NCBI GenBank assembly: GCA_902763365.1
Contig: CACWRT010000003.1
Coordinates: 1-64,000, forward strand
Length of the DNA stretch: 64,000 nucleotides
DNA from: an uncultured Ruminococcus sp.
GTDB lineage: Bacteria > Bacillota > Clostridia > Oscillospirales > Acutalibacteraceae
Reading direction: 5' to 3'
The notes below the pieces were generated by a model. It made no database searches. It saw only the letters and a list, made by a program, of their open reading frames with translations, and was not told the DNA's origin. Every line of letters starts with the position of its first letter. The first letter of the stretch is position 1. A program made the translations under genes and the position numbers. Shown here piece by piece: positions 1 through 7,840 of the stretch.

Positions 1-18
1 GTATCAGGCTTTTTAAGC

Positions 19-107
19 GGCTCAATGACAAACAAAACAAATGTCAGCTATGAAAAATGAGATGCCAAGCTCTGAGCTCTTAGCTCTTAGCTTTGAGCTG
101 CGAAGCT
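19..107 (+). repeat. dispersed repeat, copy 1 (partner at 42566-42640)
   Basis: This noncoding stretch shares its opening (ggctcaatgac), a middle block (gatgccaagctctgag versus aaatgccatgctttaag) and an identical 18-base end (gctttgagctgcgaagct, 90-107) with 42566-42640. The two copies are in the same orientation. The tract just before the 18-mer is internally repetitive (agctctTagctcttagct). No coding potential or Shine-Dalgarno site is visible. Confidence 0.55.
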
Positions 108-415
108 GCTTTGAACTGTGAAGCTGCTCTTGGCTCGTCGCTGCAACCTTTACTTGTCGCGGTTATCACTTTTATATTGGCTGATACTATATGTTTCTCG
201 CTCAAGGTTATTGTGAAGTTCAATTCTTCCACAATCAATTTACACCAACAACGCCGGATTCTGAACGAGAGGGTCGCGCCTCTCAGAACTCACTATACAC
301 GTTTTATTGCCTGCGTATCAAGCTTTTTTGACAGCTTATATAGTTTACGGTATTGGTATTTGTTAAATTTTTTCCCTCGAAAAACATTATATTCTTCAAC
401 TTTGAGTTTAAAGTA
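108..415. other. intergenic, no gene recognised
   Basis: The only open frame here (93-419, plus) has no ribosome binding site, unusual composition and no recognisable motif, so it is treated as chance. The stretch appears to be spacer between the repeat copy at the left edge and the promoter of the dehydrogenase gene. Confidence 0.5.
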
Positions 416-444
416 TTGAAAAAAATATAATGATATACTATAAT
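416..444 (+). promoter_or_regulatory. sigma-A-type promoter for the dehydrogenase gene
   Basis: TTGAAA (416-421), a 17-base spacer and a perfect TATAAT (439-444) lie about 90 bases upstream of the ATG at 535. This is the expected housekeeping promoter arrangement. Confidence 0.7.
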
Positions 445-534
445 AAAATTATAGTTAGATATTTTTAACCGTTTGTTCTGAAAGTATAAAAGCACAGCTC
501 AAGCGGTAAAATAATCCGGAAAGAGGTGTTTTAT

Positions 535-1467
535 ATGAAAAAAATTTCAATTATAGGCGCAGGCTACGTGGGTTCGACAATAGCCTATTCCCTGTCTTTA
601 AGAAGTATTTCTGACGATATTGTACTTATTGATATCGACAGGAATAAAGCACAGGGAGAAGTTGATGACATCCGCCACGGTCTGGTCGGAATGGGCGATT
701 CATTTGTAAGAACCGGTTCATACAGCGATTGTGACGGCAGCGATCTGATAATCATTACGGCAGGCAGAAACAGAAAACCAAACGAAAGCCGTCTTGACAT
801 GATACATGACAACATTGGTATTATGAAAAATGTCTGCGAGAATCTATTGCATAATTACAACGGAGGCATTGTTATTATCGTTTCAAATCCCGTTGATATT
901 CTGACCTATTACGGTCAAAAATGGCTTTCACTTCCCGATGGAAAGGTTTTCGGAACAGGCTGTATACTCGATACTTCACGGTTCGTCAGAGCAATTGCAG
1001 ATCACGCAAAATGTCCAATTTCCAATGTTTATGGGATAGTTATAGGAGAACACGGTGACAGTCAGCTTCCTGTATGGAGCAATCTGACAGTTTCCGGCAT
1101 GACGATCGAAAAACACTGTCTTCTTAACGGGCTAAACTGGAATAATGAATTAAAAGATCAGATACAAAACAAAGTAAAAAAACTTGGTGCACAGATTATT
1201 GCCGCAAAGGGCAGAACACACTATGGTATAGCTACCTGTGTATGTATGCTGGCAAATTCTGTTCTGAATAATGAACCTGTCACCGCATCGGTAACATCGG
1301 TATTAAACGGAGAATATGGATTATACGATGTTTCATTAAGTCTTCCCTGCATAATCGGTTCAGACGGAATATCTGAAAGAAAAACACTTTCCTTGAGCGA
1401 TCACGAAATCAGTGATCTGAAAAACAGTGCCGAAAAATTAAAACTCACAATAGCCGATTCCTTTTAA
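535..1467 (+). CDS. L-lactate/malate dehydrogenase family protein with Arg at the specificity position
   Basis: NAD-dependent 2-hydroxyacid dehydrogenase of the LDH/MDH fold, cytoplasmic, 310 residues. The start is ATG 535: the strong site aaagaggtg lies 7-8 bases upstream, and the in-frame GTG at 526 sits inside that site. Visible features are the Rossmann motif GAGYVG (8-13), the active-loop Arg86, Asn118, the LD-x-x-R pair Asp146/Arg149 and the catalytic His173 in GEHGDS, which is LDH-like. The residue equivalent to Gln102 of Bacillus LDH is Arg80 (GRNRKPNESRL). Arg here is the malate-dehydrogenase signature. The fold family is certain; the substrate (pyruvate or oxaloacetate) is open. The gene stands alone, with its own promoter and a downstream hairpin. 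Confidence 0.85.
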   Translation: MKKISIIGAGYVGSTIAYSLSLRSISDDIVLIDIDRNKAQGEVDDIRHGLVGMGDSFVRTGSYSDCDGSDLIIITAGRNRKPNESRLDMIHDNIGIMKNVCENLLHNYNGGIVIIVSNPVDILTYYGQKWLSLPDGKVFGTGCILDTSRFVRAIADHAKCPISNVYGIVIGEHGDSQLPVWSNLTVSGMTIEKHCLLNGLNWNNELKDQIQNKVKKLGAQIIAAKGRTHYGIATCVCMLANSVLNNEPVTASVTSVLNGEYGLYDVSLSLPCIIGSDGISERKTLSLSDHEISDLKNSAEKLKLTIADSF

Positions 1468-1495
1468 AAAAACTTTTTTATTTCAGCGATAACAA

Positions 1496-1540
1496 AAAGC
1501 TCAAAGCATGATGACTTTAAATCACCGGGCTTTGAGCTTT
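1496..1540 (+). terminator. hairpin after the dehydrogenase gene
   Basis: A 12-base perfect stem (aaagctcaaagc / gctttgagcttt) with a 21-base loop follows the stop codon. The T-tract is weak, so termination is probable rather than certain. It could also serve the convergent spoVAD. Confidence 0.5.
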
Positions 1541-1666
1541 AACTATAGTATCTGTACAAAGATTCAAGAAAATAAATTCATAAAATCCTGTGTCAAACTA
1601 TACTTAAAAAGAAAAAAATCCTTCCCCACTTTCATGAATCCCGCTTTCCACTTTTCAAATTCCACA

Positions 1667-2674
1667 TTATTTTCTGAGGTGTATAAGGTGAGCAATACCG
1701 GGAATACTCTCACCTTGCTTTGAAGCTTTTACCGACATCAAAGCACCTGTAGCTGCAAAAAGAATATTATTAAGTTCTCCCGATATAATCTTTTTCATAA
1801 TATACGAGCAGAAAACAGAGGCACAGCATCCGCAGCCTGAACCGCCTGCGTGAACATCCTGATATTCACGTGCAAAGATCAGCTTTCCGCAGTCACGGTG
1901 AACTCTTGAAATATCCTTGCCTTCCTTCATTAAAAGTTCACACAAAAGTTCCGACCCGACTGCACCGAGATCCCCCGTAAGTATGATATCATAATCCTCG
2001 GGCGATGTTTGCGTATCATTAAGATAGCTTGAAATTGTATCCGCCGCAGCAGGTGCCATAGCAGCACCCATATCCGATGAATCTGTAATACCCATATCCG
2101 TTATTTTCCCTATAGTGACATCTTCTATACGACAAGCAGTATTACCCTTCCCTATCACAGCTGCGCCTGCACCTGTTACTGTCCACTGTGCTGTAAGATT
2201 TCTCTGTCCGCCGTATTCTATCGGCAGTCTGAACTGTCTTTCAGCGGAACAAAAATGCGAAGATGTAACAGCAAGCACTTTTTCCGCAGCACATGAATCA
2301 ACCAGAATTGAACCCACAAGCAGTGCCTGTGCCATGGTAGAACACGCTCCGTACTGACCAAGAAACGGTATTCCGAACGAACGCATTCCGTAAGTTGAGG
2401 AAATGCACTGGTCAAGAAGATCTCCTGCAAGCACTATATCAATATCTTTTGCAGAAAAACCGCTCTTTTCAAATACAGTATTTACAGCTTCTGTCTGCAA
2501 TCGTATTTCAGCTTTTTCCCATGTTTTTTCTCCAAGTGTGTCGTCATTAAAAATTTTATCAAAATGAGCAGCAAGAGGACCTTCGGATTCTTTTTTGCCT
2601 GCAATGCCGGCAGATGCTATTATCCCTGTACTGTTTTCAAGTCTGATAGTTCTTTCACCTATCTTTACTGCCAT
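1667..2674 (-). CDS. spoVAD: stage V sporulation protein AD (SpoVAD-like)
   Basis: A 335-residue thiolase-fold protein of the SpoVAD family. In Bacillus, SpoVAD binds dipicolinic acid and helps load it into the forespore. The N-terminus (GERTIRLENSTGIIASAGIAG), the thiolase-like nucleophile region YGACSTMAQAL (Cys111) and the Gly/Cys-rich GGSGCGCCASVF near the C-terminus fit the family, and the length is normal. Its usual partners spoVAC and spoVAE are not next to it. Instead it follows an HprK-like gene, separated by a terminator hairpin. Its Shine-Dalgarno (aaaggcgg) lies within the 3' arm of that hairpin. It supports a spore-forming host. Confidence 0.88.
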   Translation of the reverse strand: MAVKIGERTIRLENSTGIIASAGIAGKKESEGPLAAHFDKIFNDDTLGEKTWEKAEIRLQTEAVNTVFEKSGFSAKDIDIVLAGDLLDQCISSTYGMRSFGIPFLGQYGACSTMAQALLVGSILVDSCAAEKVLAVTSSHFCSAERQFRLPIEYGGQRNLTAQWTVTGAGAAVIGKGNTACRIEDVTIGKITDMGITDSSDMGAAMAPAAADTISSYLNDTQTSPEDYDIILTGDLGAVGSELLCELLMKEGKDISRVHRDCGKLIFAREYQDVHAGGSGCGCCASVFCSYIMKKIISGELNNILFAATGALMSVKASKQGESIPGIAHLIHLRK

Positions 2675-2720
2675 AAAAAAACCGCCTTTCTGTTATTATT
2701 GTGCACAGACAGGCGGTTTT
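2675..2720 (-). terminator. terminator between the HprK-like gene and spoVAD
   Basis: On the minus strand aaaaccgcct / aggcggtttt forms a strong stem followed by a run of T that ends at the spoVAD start codon. The stem also holds the spoVAD ribosome binding site, so folding could limit both read-through and translation of spoVAD. Confidence 0.75.
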
Positions 2721-2726
2721 TATTCT

Positions 2727-3455
2727 TTATTTCATTGCATCGTATGCTATTATTACTGCTTCGGGCTCCATATTGCACCCAAGAGAATAAAGCTTAATTA
2801 ATTCAGTCATTTTTTTGAGCAGCTCAAGTGTTTTTATCATTTTCATCTGATCGGAAGGTCTGTATACCTGCTGCAGCAATAAAGGATATGCCTGCACAGC
2901 TGTTATCTCTTCAATATGATTTTCATTGCTTCTGCCGAGCAAAGCGACCGATCTCAGAGGTACACAAATATTGCTGCCAAGGCGGTATTTACCGTTATAC
3001 GGCGTTCCGAAAACATAAACCTTATCGCCGCTGATCTTAATAAGCGGCTTATCGTCATTTACCATAACTGCTCTGTTCCCGAAATGCCTTCTCCAAAGTT
3101 TTGTATGTGTTGACTTTCCCGTACCGCTCTTTGCAGTAAAAAGATATGCCTTACCGTCAACAGATACTGCCGAGCCGTGAAAAAGAAAAGTATCATATCC
3201 GATCATTTTTTCTGCTATCTTCCTGTAAACCGCAAGCTCTTCAAGATAACCTGCAGGGTGATCCAACGGCATTTTATTTTCGGCTATCGCTTCACTGAGA
3301 GATCGTTTCCGTTCAAAGTCTATATCATTCTCTGATGTGCTTACTGTAAAATCAACCTTTCCTTCACAAAGATAATCTTTGCAGTATTCATGAACATCAG
3401 GAAACAAGGACACGATTTGTATGATCTTATCTGCGATCTTATAAGTTCCTGTCAT
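2727..3455 (-). CDS. HPr-kinase/phosphorylase-related P-loop protein
   Basis: 242 residues. Residues about 90-200 resemble the C-terminal kinase fold of HPr kinase: HGSAVSVDGKAYLFTAKSG leads into the Walker A AKSGTGKST (108-116), then NDDKPLI (133-139) and TPYNGKYRLGSN. The regulatory N-terminal domain of true HprK is replaced by about 85 unrelated residues. HprK-related proteins of this type occur near secreted or peptide-maturation genes, but the substrate here is unknown. The start is ATG with ggag upstream. It lies 14 bases after the lipoprotein gene, so it is cotranscribed with it. Confidence 0.7.
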   Translation of the reverse strand: MTGTYKIADKIIQIVSLFPDVHEYCKDYLCEGKVDFTVSTSENDIDFERKRSLSEAIAENKMPLDHPAGYLEELAVYRKIAEKMIGYDTFLFHGSAVSVDGKAYLFTAKSGTGKSTHTKLWRRHFGNRAVMVNDDKPLIKISGDKVYVFGTPYNGKYRLGSNICVPLRSVALLGRSNENHIEEITAVQAYPLLLQQVYRPSDQMKMIKTLELLKKMTELIKLYSLGCNMEPEAVIIAYDAMK

Positions 3456-3469
3456 ACTATTCTCCGTTT

Positions 3470-4126
3470 TTATATTGCAGGTATTATCGGTGTTTCATTT
3501 TCTTCCAGAGAGATCTGTCCGAGTTCTTCTTCAATCTTTGATTTTGAGCTTTCATCAGAGGGCTTTGAAGACGGCTTCGATTCGCTTTTGCTTTCCTGAA
3601 CAGGCTTTGAGGGCTGTTTGGAAGGTTTACTGCTCTGAGAGGAGAACTGCTGGACAGGCTTGCTTCCTTGTCCTGAAGAATTCTGAGAAGATCTATTGCT
3701 TTCTGCCGATGATTCAAATTTTGTCGGTGAACCATCGTTTACTTTTCTTGATGATTCTTCTTTTGAAACTTCCACAATAATTTCGCTTTTTTCATTAGCC
3801 CGTGATTCTGCTAAAGAACTTTCCTTTTCATCTGATGGCTGTTCACCTGAATCAGATGATACCTTCCGAGAATTCTCTGATGTCAAAGAATTGCTGCTTT
3901 GATCAGAATTATCCTTTGATACACTGCTGTCGGCACTATCTTCTTTTTCTGACGATGCACTGATGTCAGAGCCGCTTGTTTCGGTATCTGACGATTCATC
4001 TGCCGAAACAACCGAGGTATCTGAGGAAACCGGGGCTTCCTTATTATCACTATTATTACATCCCGATACAGCACAGCAGGCTAAAACGGATATAAGTAAA
4101 ACCGAAATAACACCTTTTTTCATCAT
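3470..4126 (-). CDS. Ser/Glu/Lys-rich lipoprotein, function unknown
   Basis: 218 residues. A signal peptide ends in the lipobox VSGC (Cys23), so export and lipid anchoring to the membrane are predicted. The rest is low complexity, dominated by SS/SE/SK repeats with a short ordered tail (QISLEENETPIIPAI). It looks like a flexible stalk or spacer and no domain is recognised. The start codon overlaps the stop of the upstream gene by one base (taatg), which suggests translational coupling. Similar Ser-rich tracts are seen in the products at 6266 and 10290. Confidence 0.7.
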   Translation of the reverse strand: MMKKGVISVLLISVLACCAVSGCNNSDNKEAPVSSDTSVVSADESSDTETSGSDISASSEKEDSADSSVSKDNSDQSSNSLTSENSRKVSSDSGEQPSDEKESSLAESRANEKSEIIVEVSKEESSRKVNDGSPTKFESSAESNRSSQNSSGQGSKPVQQFSSQSSKPSKQPSKPVQESKSESKPSSKPSDESSKSKIEEELGQISLEENETPIIPAI

Positions 4127-5190
4127 TAATTCTTCCCTTCCTGTTGTTTATCATATTCTGCAATTTGTTTTTTGGTCAGATCTGCTTTCTCTTCTATTTC
4201 AGAAAAATATCCAAGACTTTCCATTTTATCAAAAACAGTATCGGCAAGCTGCTGATTGTCTATGTCAAGCTTCTCGTCAGCTTCTACTCTTATATAATTG
4301 TCTCCGAACTGCGAACTCATAGCTTTATCCAGATCTGATCCTGCTTTTGCACGACCTATTATAATAAATCTTCCCTTACTTCCCGATTGTCTATCAATGA
4401 CCTTTTTCAGAGTTTTAACATACTGATCTGTATTTTTGTAGTCGTTATTGCCAAAAAAGACTATAGGAATAAGATCTTTTGAAAACTCAGAGCTTTCTAC
4501 TGTTACAGATGTACCGGCTTTTACACTAATATCGCTTGAACCTTCTTTTGATCTCATGAAATTGTAGATATACTTATTTTCTTTCTGACTGAAGTACATT
4601 GCACCCGCAACTTTTCCTATAATAGTTCTGCCAAGCTTCTCTTCAACCTGAGAAGAAAACTCTACAGGTATATCATTTTCTGTCTTGAATGTTATTTCAA
4701 CAGTATCTCTTAAAGCAGGAATAGTAATATCATCTGCCAGATACAGCGGTTTCACACCTATTCTTGTCAAAATGGTAAGAAAGCTTTCATCAATCACCGC
4801 ATGATTTTCGACAGGTATTTCGAGTTCAATACTGTCAAGAGCGGCAGTTGTTTCCATTTCAAGATTAAGATCGTAAAACAGTTTGTTATCTATAGTCATA
4901 GACAGACATGACTGAAAGCTAAGATTGTTTCTTGCCGCAATATAGTCATCCCCTAAGATAACGAATCCGCTCATTTCGCTTTGTACGGTTTTCTGAACAT
5001 CTTCCATATATCGGGTTATTGCTTTTGAACGTGCATATTGTTTTTGATTATCCTCTTTATCCTGCTGCTGAAAAGCCGTATTTTGCTTTTCCTGTTCACT
5101 TTTATCCCACATATAAAAAGCTCCGAATCCACCTACTACAAGAATCAGGGCGATTATACCAAGGATATTCCATCCTTTTGAGTTCTGCAT
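4126..5190 (-). CDS. membrane-anchored SGNH-hydrolase-like protein, catalytic residues degraded
   Basis: 354 residues with one N-terminal membrane segment (about 7-27) followed by a charged, Gln-rich linker and an extracellular domain. FVILGDDYIAARNNLS (76-91) resembles block I of SGNH/GDSL hydrolases with Asp in place of the nucleophilic Ser. PIVFFGNNDY (242-251) resembles block III with its Asn. A C-terminal DxxH block is not evident. A binding rather than hydrolytic role is therefore likely, similar to DHHW/AlgX-type proteins elsewhere in this window. First gene of the operon with the lipoprotein and the HprK-like kinase. The SGNH assignment is by eye and moderate. Confidence 0.5.
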   Translation of the reverse strand: MQNSKGWNILGIIALILVVGGFGAFYMWDKSEQEKQNTAFQQQDKEDNQKQYARSKAITRYMEDVQKTVQSEMSGFVILGDDYIAARNNLSFQSCLSMTIDNKLFYDLNLEMETTAALDSIELEIPVENHAVIDESFLTILTRIGVKPLYLADDITIPALRDTVEITFKTENDIPVEFSSQVEEKLGRTIIGKVAGAMYFSQKENKYIYNFMRSKEGSSDISVKAGTSVTVESSEFSKDLIPIVFFGNNDYKNTDQYVKTLKKVIDRQSGSKGRFIIIGRAKAGSDLDKAMSSQFGDNYIRVEADEKLDIDNQQLADTVFDKMESLGYFSEIEEKADLTKKQIAEYDKQQEGKN

Positions 5191-5586
5191 ATTTTACTCC
5201 TTCTTAATTCTGTATTTTTTATTGGCTTTCCCATCTACAATTGTACACTGTTAATCCATTTTTGTCAACCAGCCCGCTCGCCAGCGCCACGTCAATCTAA
5301 TTTGGAAATTATTTTGTTACTTTTCAGAATCAACCTTCTTTCTTGAGCTTGCCGAAGGGGCTTAAAGTGCGTTTTTTCTAATTAAACCTGACAGGCATAG
5401 TAAAGTGTGCATAAGTCACTCAAAGATTATTCGCTTAACGCTCAAAATGACATCTTATTAAACTTTGTATCATTTTGATGTCTGAATTAGATTGACGAAT
5501 ATGTATATATTAACCTGTATTGAAACCGACTTTCTGCAATTACTTAATGTTGGCTTTGATAAAACTACTTATCAGGAGTGAAGACT
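5191..5586. other. intergenic spacer with inverted repeats
   Basis: About 400 bases lie between divergently oriented genes. It holds the terminal-inverted-repeat element at 5290-5497 and, inside it, a second dyad tcaaaatga/tcattttga (5442-5450 / 5470-5478). No ORF is convincing. The PRTase Shine-Dalgarno aggagtg sits at its right end. Confidence 0.5.
5290..5497. repeat. MITE-like unit with 13-base terminal inverted repeats
   Basis: cgtcaatctaatt (5290-5302) and aattagattgacg (5485-5497) are perfect inverted copies bounding 208 bases with no ORF. The size and structure suggest a non-autonomous element or a long-range RNA stem. No target-site duplication was identified. Confidence 0.45.
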
Positions 5587-6222
5587 ATGGCAAAAGAGTT
5601 TAAAATAAGAACAAAAAATCAAGATGTTTTTCTTCGTGTACAAAAGGGGCATTTTGCGACAATGCACAGTCACACTAACTACTTTATTGACGTAACCACT
5701 CAGAAAATGCGTCTTTCCGAAGCTAAAGCTGTGGCAGAAGAGCTTGTAAGACATTATCAGGTAAACACCATCATTGATACCATCCTTTGTCTTGACGGTA
5801 TGGAAGTTGTTGGAACGTGTATTGCCGATCTGCTGACAAAAGATGATTATGTTAACATGAACGCCCACAGAACTATTTATGTAATGTCTCCCGAATTTAT
5901 CGCAGGCGGTCAGATAATGATACGTGACAATGTTCTCCACATGATCTCGGGCAAACACGTTCTTATCCTTTCGGCATCAGTTACAACAGGAAAAAGCGTT
6001 CTTGCTTCAATTGACGCTGTTAATTATTACGGCGGAAATGTTGTAGGTGCTGCCGCAATTTTCGCTACTGTCGAAGAATGTGACGGACATCCTGTTTACA
6101 GTGTTTTCGATCCCAACGATCTGGGTGACTATCAAAGCTACAAACCTCACAAATGCCCCATGTGTCAGGGCGGAGAGAAGCTTGAAGCAATTGTAAACAG
6201 CTTCGGATATTCGAAGCTGTAA
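5587..6222 (+). CDS. orotate-phosphoribosyltransferase-like protein with altered PRPP loop
   Basis: 211 residues, PyrE-like PRTase family. The start is ATG 5587, with aggag 8-9 bases upstream; the earlier in-frame GTG (5578) is part of that site. The PRPP-binding loop reads VLILSASVTTGKS (125-137): the TTGKS end is kept, but the acidic pair that normally precedes it is Ser-Ala. A hydrophobic strand and CLDGMEVVG (68-76) fit the fold. The C-terminus carries CPMC (190-193), a possible metal or redox pair not standard for PyrE. It is monocistronic with a terminator, away from other pyrimidine genes, so orotate as substrate is doubtful. Confidence 0.7.
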   Translation: MAKEFKIRTKNQDVFLRVQKGHFATMHSHTNYFIDVTTQKMRLSEAKAVAEELVRHYQVNTIIDTILCLDGMEVVGTCIADLLTKDDYVNMNAHRTIYVMSPEFIAGGQIMIRDNVLHMISGKHVLILSASVTTGKSVLASIDAVNYYGGNVVGAAAIFATVEECDGHPVYSVFDPNDLGDYQSYKPHKCPMCQGGEKLEAIVNSFGYSKL

Positions 6223-6236
6223 TAAAAATTATACGT

Positions 6237-6261
6237 GGATGCTGCTGATCAGGCAGCATCC
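6237..6261 (+). terminator. terminator, shared by convergent genes
   Basis: A nine-base perfect stem ggatgctgc/gcagcatcc with a 7-base loop is followed by tattttatt. It lies between the PRTase stop and the convergent gene end at 6266, so it may act in both directions. Confidence 0.7.
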
Positions 6262-6265
6262 TATT

Positions 6266-7078
6266 TTATTGCATATACTTGCTGTTAAGCTTTCTGACTA
6301 TTGACAATGATATTAATATTACGATCGTTAATAATATAACTGCACCGATCAGATAATATATAGAAGTATAGTCTGACAGATCATCTTTATATTTACTCTT
6401 ATCAAACTGCTTCAATACCCTGCTGCTTTGCTGAGAAACCACTTCCGAAGCGGAGTTATTTTTATCAGATTCTTTCTTGCTGTTTTGTTTTGAAGCAGAA
6501 GATGATTGCTTTTTGTTTGATGTACTGCTTTTGCTTACGGAAGATGAACTGCCTGTTTTTGACAGAGCGGATGATACTGAACTTGCCGTTCCGGGCGCTT
6601 CCTTGAATGACAACTGAAGACTTTGCTTTGCTTCAGGCGAGCTGAATATCATTGAGTAGCTGACGTATTCAATAAGCTCAGCTTTTATTTCGGGATGTTT
6701 GTCATCTTCTGTAAGCGGTTCAAATACCATGTTGATAACTCTTTCGTTTACTCCGCTTTCATCTGTGGCATAAACAAAATCAAGGACGCCTTCCATATTA
6801 TTTTCCTCAAGAAACTCGCCGTTTTGTTTATCCTCGATTTCACAATTCCTGAATCTCAAAGATCTTTCGGGATAAACCACCCTTATATGAGCTGCTCCGA
6901 TTGAATCATTACTCATAATGGAAAGCTTTACTGTAAAAGTCTTTGAAACGCTTATGCTGTTATCACAGCTGATATTGATAGATACATCTGATGATGCAGA
7001 TACAGGAATACTGATCATATTCACAAGAACTACACATAATACGTATAATATTATAATTTTGCTGATCCTTATTTTCAA
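6266..7078 (-). CDS. membrane-anchored cohesin-like protein
   Basis: 270 residues: signal peptide (about 1-29, ending VSASS), one beta-rich domain (about 30-150), a Ser/Lys-rich linker (about 155-230), a C-terminal transmembrane helix (about 241-262) and a short basic tail. The domain has features of the cohesin or carbohydrate-binding-like fold: SKTFTVKLSIMSNDSIGAAH, YPERSLRF, and later VFEPL at the usual strand positions. Cohesins bind dockerins in cellulosomes, but no dockerin occurs in the window and the assignment is by eye. It follows the GME-fold gene directly with no gap, in the operon 10011 to 6266. Confidence 0.55.
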   Translation of the reverse strand: MKIRISKIIILYVLCVVLVNMISIPVSASSDVSINISCDNSISVSKTFTVKLSIMSNDSIGAAHIRVVYPERSLRFRNCEIEDKQNGEFLEENNMEGVLDFVYATDESGVNERVINMVFEPLTEDDKHPEIKAELIEYVSYSMIFSSPEAKQSLQLSFKEAPGTASSVSSALSKTGSSSSVSKSSTSNKKQSSSASKQNSKKESDKNNSASEVVSQQSSRVLKQFDKSKYKDDLSDYTSIYYLIGAVILLTIVILISLSIVRKLNSKYMQ

Positions 7079-7840
7079 TCATACTTCCTCCATTATCGGC
7101 AGAAGCCCTCCTATATCAGTCAGCTTACCGCACCCGAGAGAAACGGGGCTGACCGAATAATTTCTTAGAAAACTTCTGATATTTTCATGATCTCTGTGTG
7201 CTGTTATATCTCCGCAGAAAGCAAGCTCGTTTTCCGATATCAGACCGCAGCAGCCTCCGATAAAGCCACAATCGTACCCTTCAAGCTTTATATCATTTCC
7301 GTCGATCTTCAAAGCATCAATATTATTATTCCTGCACATTCTGTATATTGACTCATCTGTTGTGATAACAGCATTTTCATTTATTACTGCCGTAGAACAT
7401 CTTGCATATCTCTGAGGAACATTCAGTATTTCAATACTTTTATCTTTACAAAACTCTATGATCGATCTGTCGGCTGTATCTTTTCTGCATATGATCCTGT
7501 TTTTTAAAATACACACATTAAGCCCCGGTTCTCTCGCAGTTATTTTACCGCTGTAAAATATCCTTGCTTTATTATTTTTTAAAGCATTGTCTACGGAAGT
7601 ATTATTTTTTTCCAGAGCAAAAAACTCCTCGCCGAGATGACATACGCTCATATCGGCATGATATCTTTCCGAGCCCGATATATTATCAAGAGGTAAGGGA
7701 GAAATAACCGATATATGAAAGTTATCACGAAGTTCATTTATATATCCCGAATAACGATCTGACGTAATCACACAAACAGCTTTTCCCTCGGGAATGTTGG
7801 GATATTTCAGAAACCGGCGCACGTTACCACTTCCGCTCAA
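7079..7840 (-). CDS. DUF6873-type GME-fold protein
   Basis: 253 residues, recognised as the guanidine-modifying-enzyme (pentein) fold type found in clostridia as DUF6873. Characteristic blocks are CSTAVINENAVITTDESI (about 148-165), GGCCGLISENELAFCGDI (about 195-212) and SLGCGKLTDIGGLLP near the C-terminus, with the conserved Cys and Asp/His positions expected in the fold. The activity is unknown. The first possible start is a TTG overlapping the stop of the permease gene (TTGA). A GTG six codons in (7822), preceded by ggaagtgg, is an alternative. Translationally coupled within the operon. Confidence 0.6.
   Translation of the reverse strand: MSGSGNVRRFLKYPNIPEGKAVCVITSDRYSGYINELRDNFHISVISPLPLDNISGSERYHADMSVCHLGEEFFALEKNNTSVDNALKNNKARIFYSGKITAREPGLNVCILKNRIICRKDTADRSIIEFCKDKSIEILNVPQRYARCSTAVINENAVITTDESIYRMCRNNNIDALKIDGNDIKLEGYDCGFIGGCCGLISENELAFCGDITAHRDHENIRSFLRNYSVSPVSLGCGKLTDIGGLLPIMEEV

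Noticed and set aside
93..419. 108-residue plus-strand ORF at the left edge
   Set aside because: No Shine-Dalgarno, repetitive Glu-Ala-Ala-Leu start made by the repeat tract, no domain; judged a chance frame.
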